Source: Psychroserpens luteus (lineage in GTDB: Bacteria; Bacteroidota; Bacteroidia; Flavobacteriales; Flavobacteriaceae). From it: a DNA stretch of 64,000 bases. The stretch is taken from contig NZ_JADILU010000001.1 in assembly GCF_015319355.1 (NCBI RefSeq), forward strand, positions 62,001 through 126,000, read 5' to 3'. The translations under genes were made by a program, and so were the position numbers. Positions within the stretch are counted from its first letter, which is position 1. Every line of letters starts with the position of its first letter. A model generated the notes under the pieces. It was not told where the DNA came from and ran no database searches. It was given only the letters and a program-made list of their open reading frames with translations. Shown piece by piece: positions 63,681 to 64,000 of the stretch.

Positions 63681-64000
63681 TGGTTAAGTTAGAAAAAGAA
63701 GACATACAGTTTATAGAAAACTATCTGGAAAACTCAGATATTTTTTACGCAGATATCCGTATGGAAATGACAGATCATGTTGCTTCGGAAATTGAACAAC
63801 TCATGGACTCAGAACACACAACATTCTATGAGACTTTCAAAGATTACATGCTAAGTAATAAAGCCATATTATTAGAAAGTAACAAACAGTTTATTAGAGG
63901 AGCAGATAAATCTATTCTAAAACGATTAATGGTAGAAACACTTAAGTTGCCAACATTACTTGTCTTTGGATTAACTTTTTTTATCAGTTTTAAATGGTTA
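63680..64000 (+). CDS. Membrane protein co-transcribed with padR, C-terminus beyond window
   Basis: 107 codons seen, open at the window end. The first ~85 residues are a soluble helical domain (EDIQFIENYLENSDIFYADIRMEMTDHVASEIEQ), similar in design to the small helical domains (HAAS/DUF1700 type) found before membrane segments in PadR-partner proteins. A membrane helix begins near residue 90 (LPTLLVFGLTFFISF). It starts on the last base of the padR stop. Its function is unknown. Confidence 0.75.
   Translation, partial: MVKLEKEDIQFIENYLENSDIFYADIRMEMTDHVASEIEQLMDSEHTTFYETFKDYMLSNKAILLESNKQFIRGADKSILKRLMVETLKLPTLLVFGLTFFISFKWL

Overview
The window looks like chromosome from a low-GC marine-type Flavobacteriaceae (Bacteroidota). 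The signs are AT-rich sequence, a T9SS C-terminal sorting domain, Bacteroidota-restricted families (DUF4175, DUF4249, DUF4254, DUF4837, DUF6341, DUF6427, DUF6909, GH3-like, a SusC-type TonB receptor), and repeated promoter -7 boxes of the Bacteroidota type TAnnTTTG with little Shine-Dalgarno signal. I cannot fix the genus; Olleya, Lacinutrix, Psychroserpens or Winogradskyella relatives would fit. No rRNA, tRNA, CRISPR array, prophage or insertion-sequence transposase was found.

Layout. 1-6.7 kb: a partial SPFH protein, a PorT-like barrel, gltX with a downstream STAS/GHKL-ATPase pair, a T9SS-secreted beta-propeller and an AlkB-type hydroxylase. 7-14.6 kb: housekeeping run DUF4175-ybeY-mnmG-methyltransferase-OmpH, with two parS-like palindromes bracketing mnmG. 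14.9-20.6 kb: TonB receptor plus DUF4249 lipoprotein, holB, pgk. 21-28.2 kb: LysM lytic transglycosylase, DUF4837, tatA, M23 peptidase, GH3-like, DUF6909. 28.2-56.9 kb: a large exopolysaccharide locus. 57-64 kb: purD, DUF6341, DUF6427, upp, DUF4254, GT9, a PaaE-type reductase, and a PadR regulator with a membrane protein cut by the window end.

The polysaccharide locus carries nucleotide-sugar genes (rfbB, rfbD, gmd, fcl, ugd, uxs), two polyprenyl-phosphate sugar-1-phosphate transferases, glycosyltransferases, a flippase, two O-antigen polymerase/ligase-like proteins and a Wzz-like protein. It also holds a complete PAPS-forming set (cysC, cysD, cysN) with PAP recycling (cysQ), a PAPS-type sulfotransferase, and an MBOAT/SGNH O-acylation module. 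No cysH/I/J was seen, so the sulfate genes look dedicated to sulfating the polymer. The inferred product is a sulfated, O-acylated polymer containing fucose and xylose and/or glucuronate. The locus is partly decayed: rfbA and rfbC are reduced to one short deletion scar, and the second SGNH gene has two stops and a frameshift.

Outside genes, the most unusual structure is a set of three ~160-bp imperfect palindromes (6811-6969, 20631-20792, ~20893-21054). Each is centred on a core like CCGTAGC-NNN-GCTATGC, while their outer ends differ. The octamer TTCCGAAG/CTTCGGAA is strongly over-represented across the window but sparse in the polysaccharide locus, which suggests that locus has a different history.
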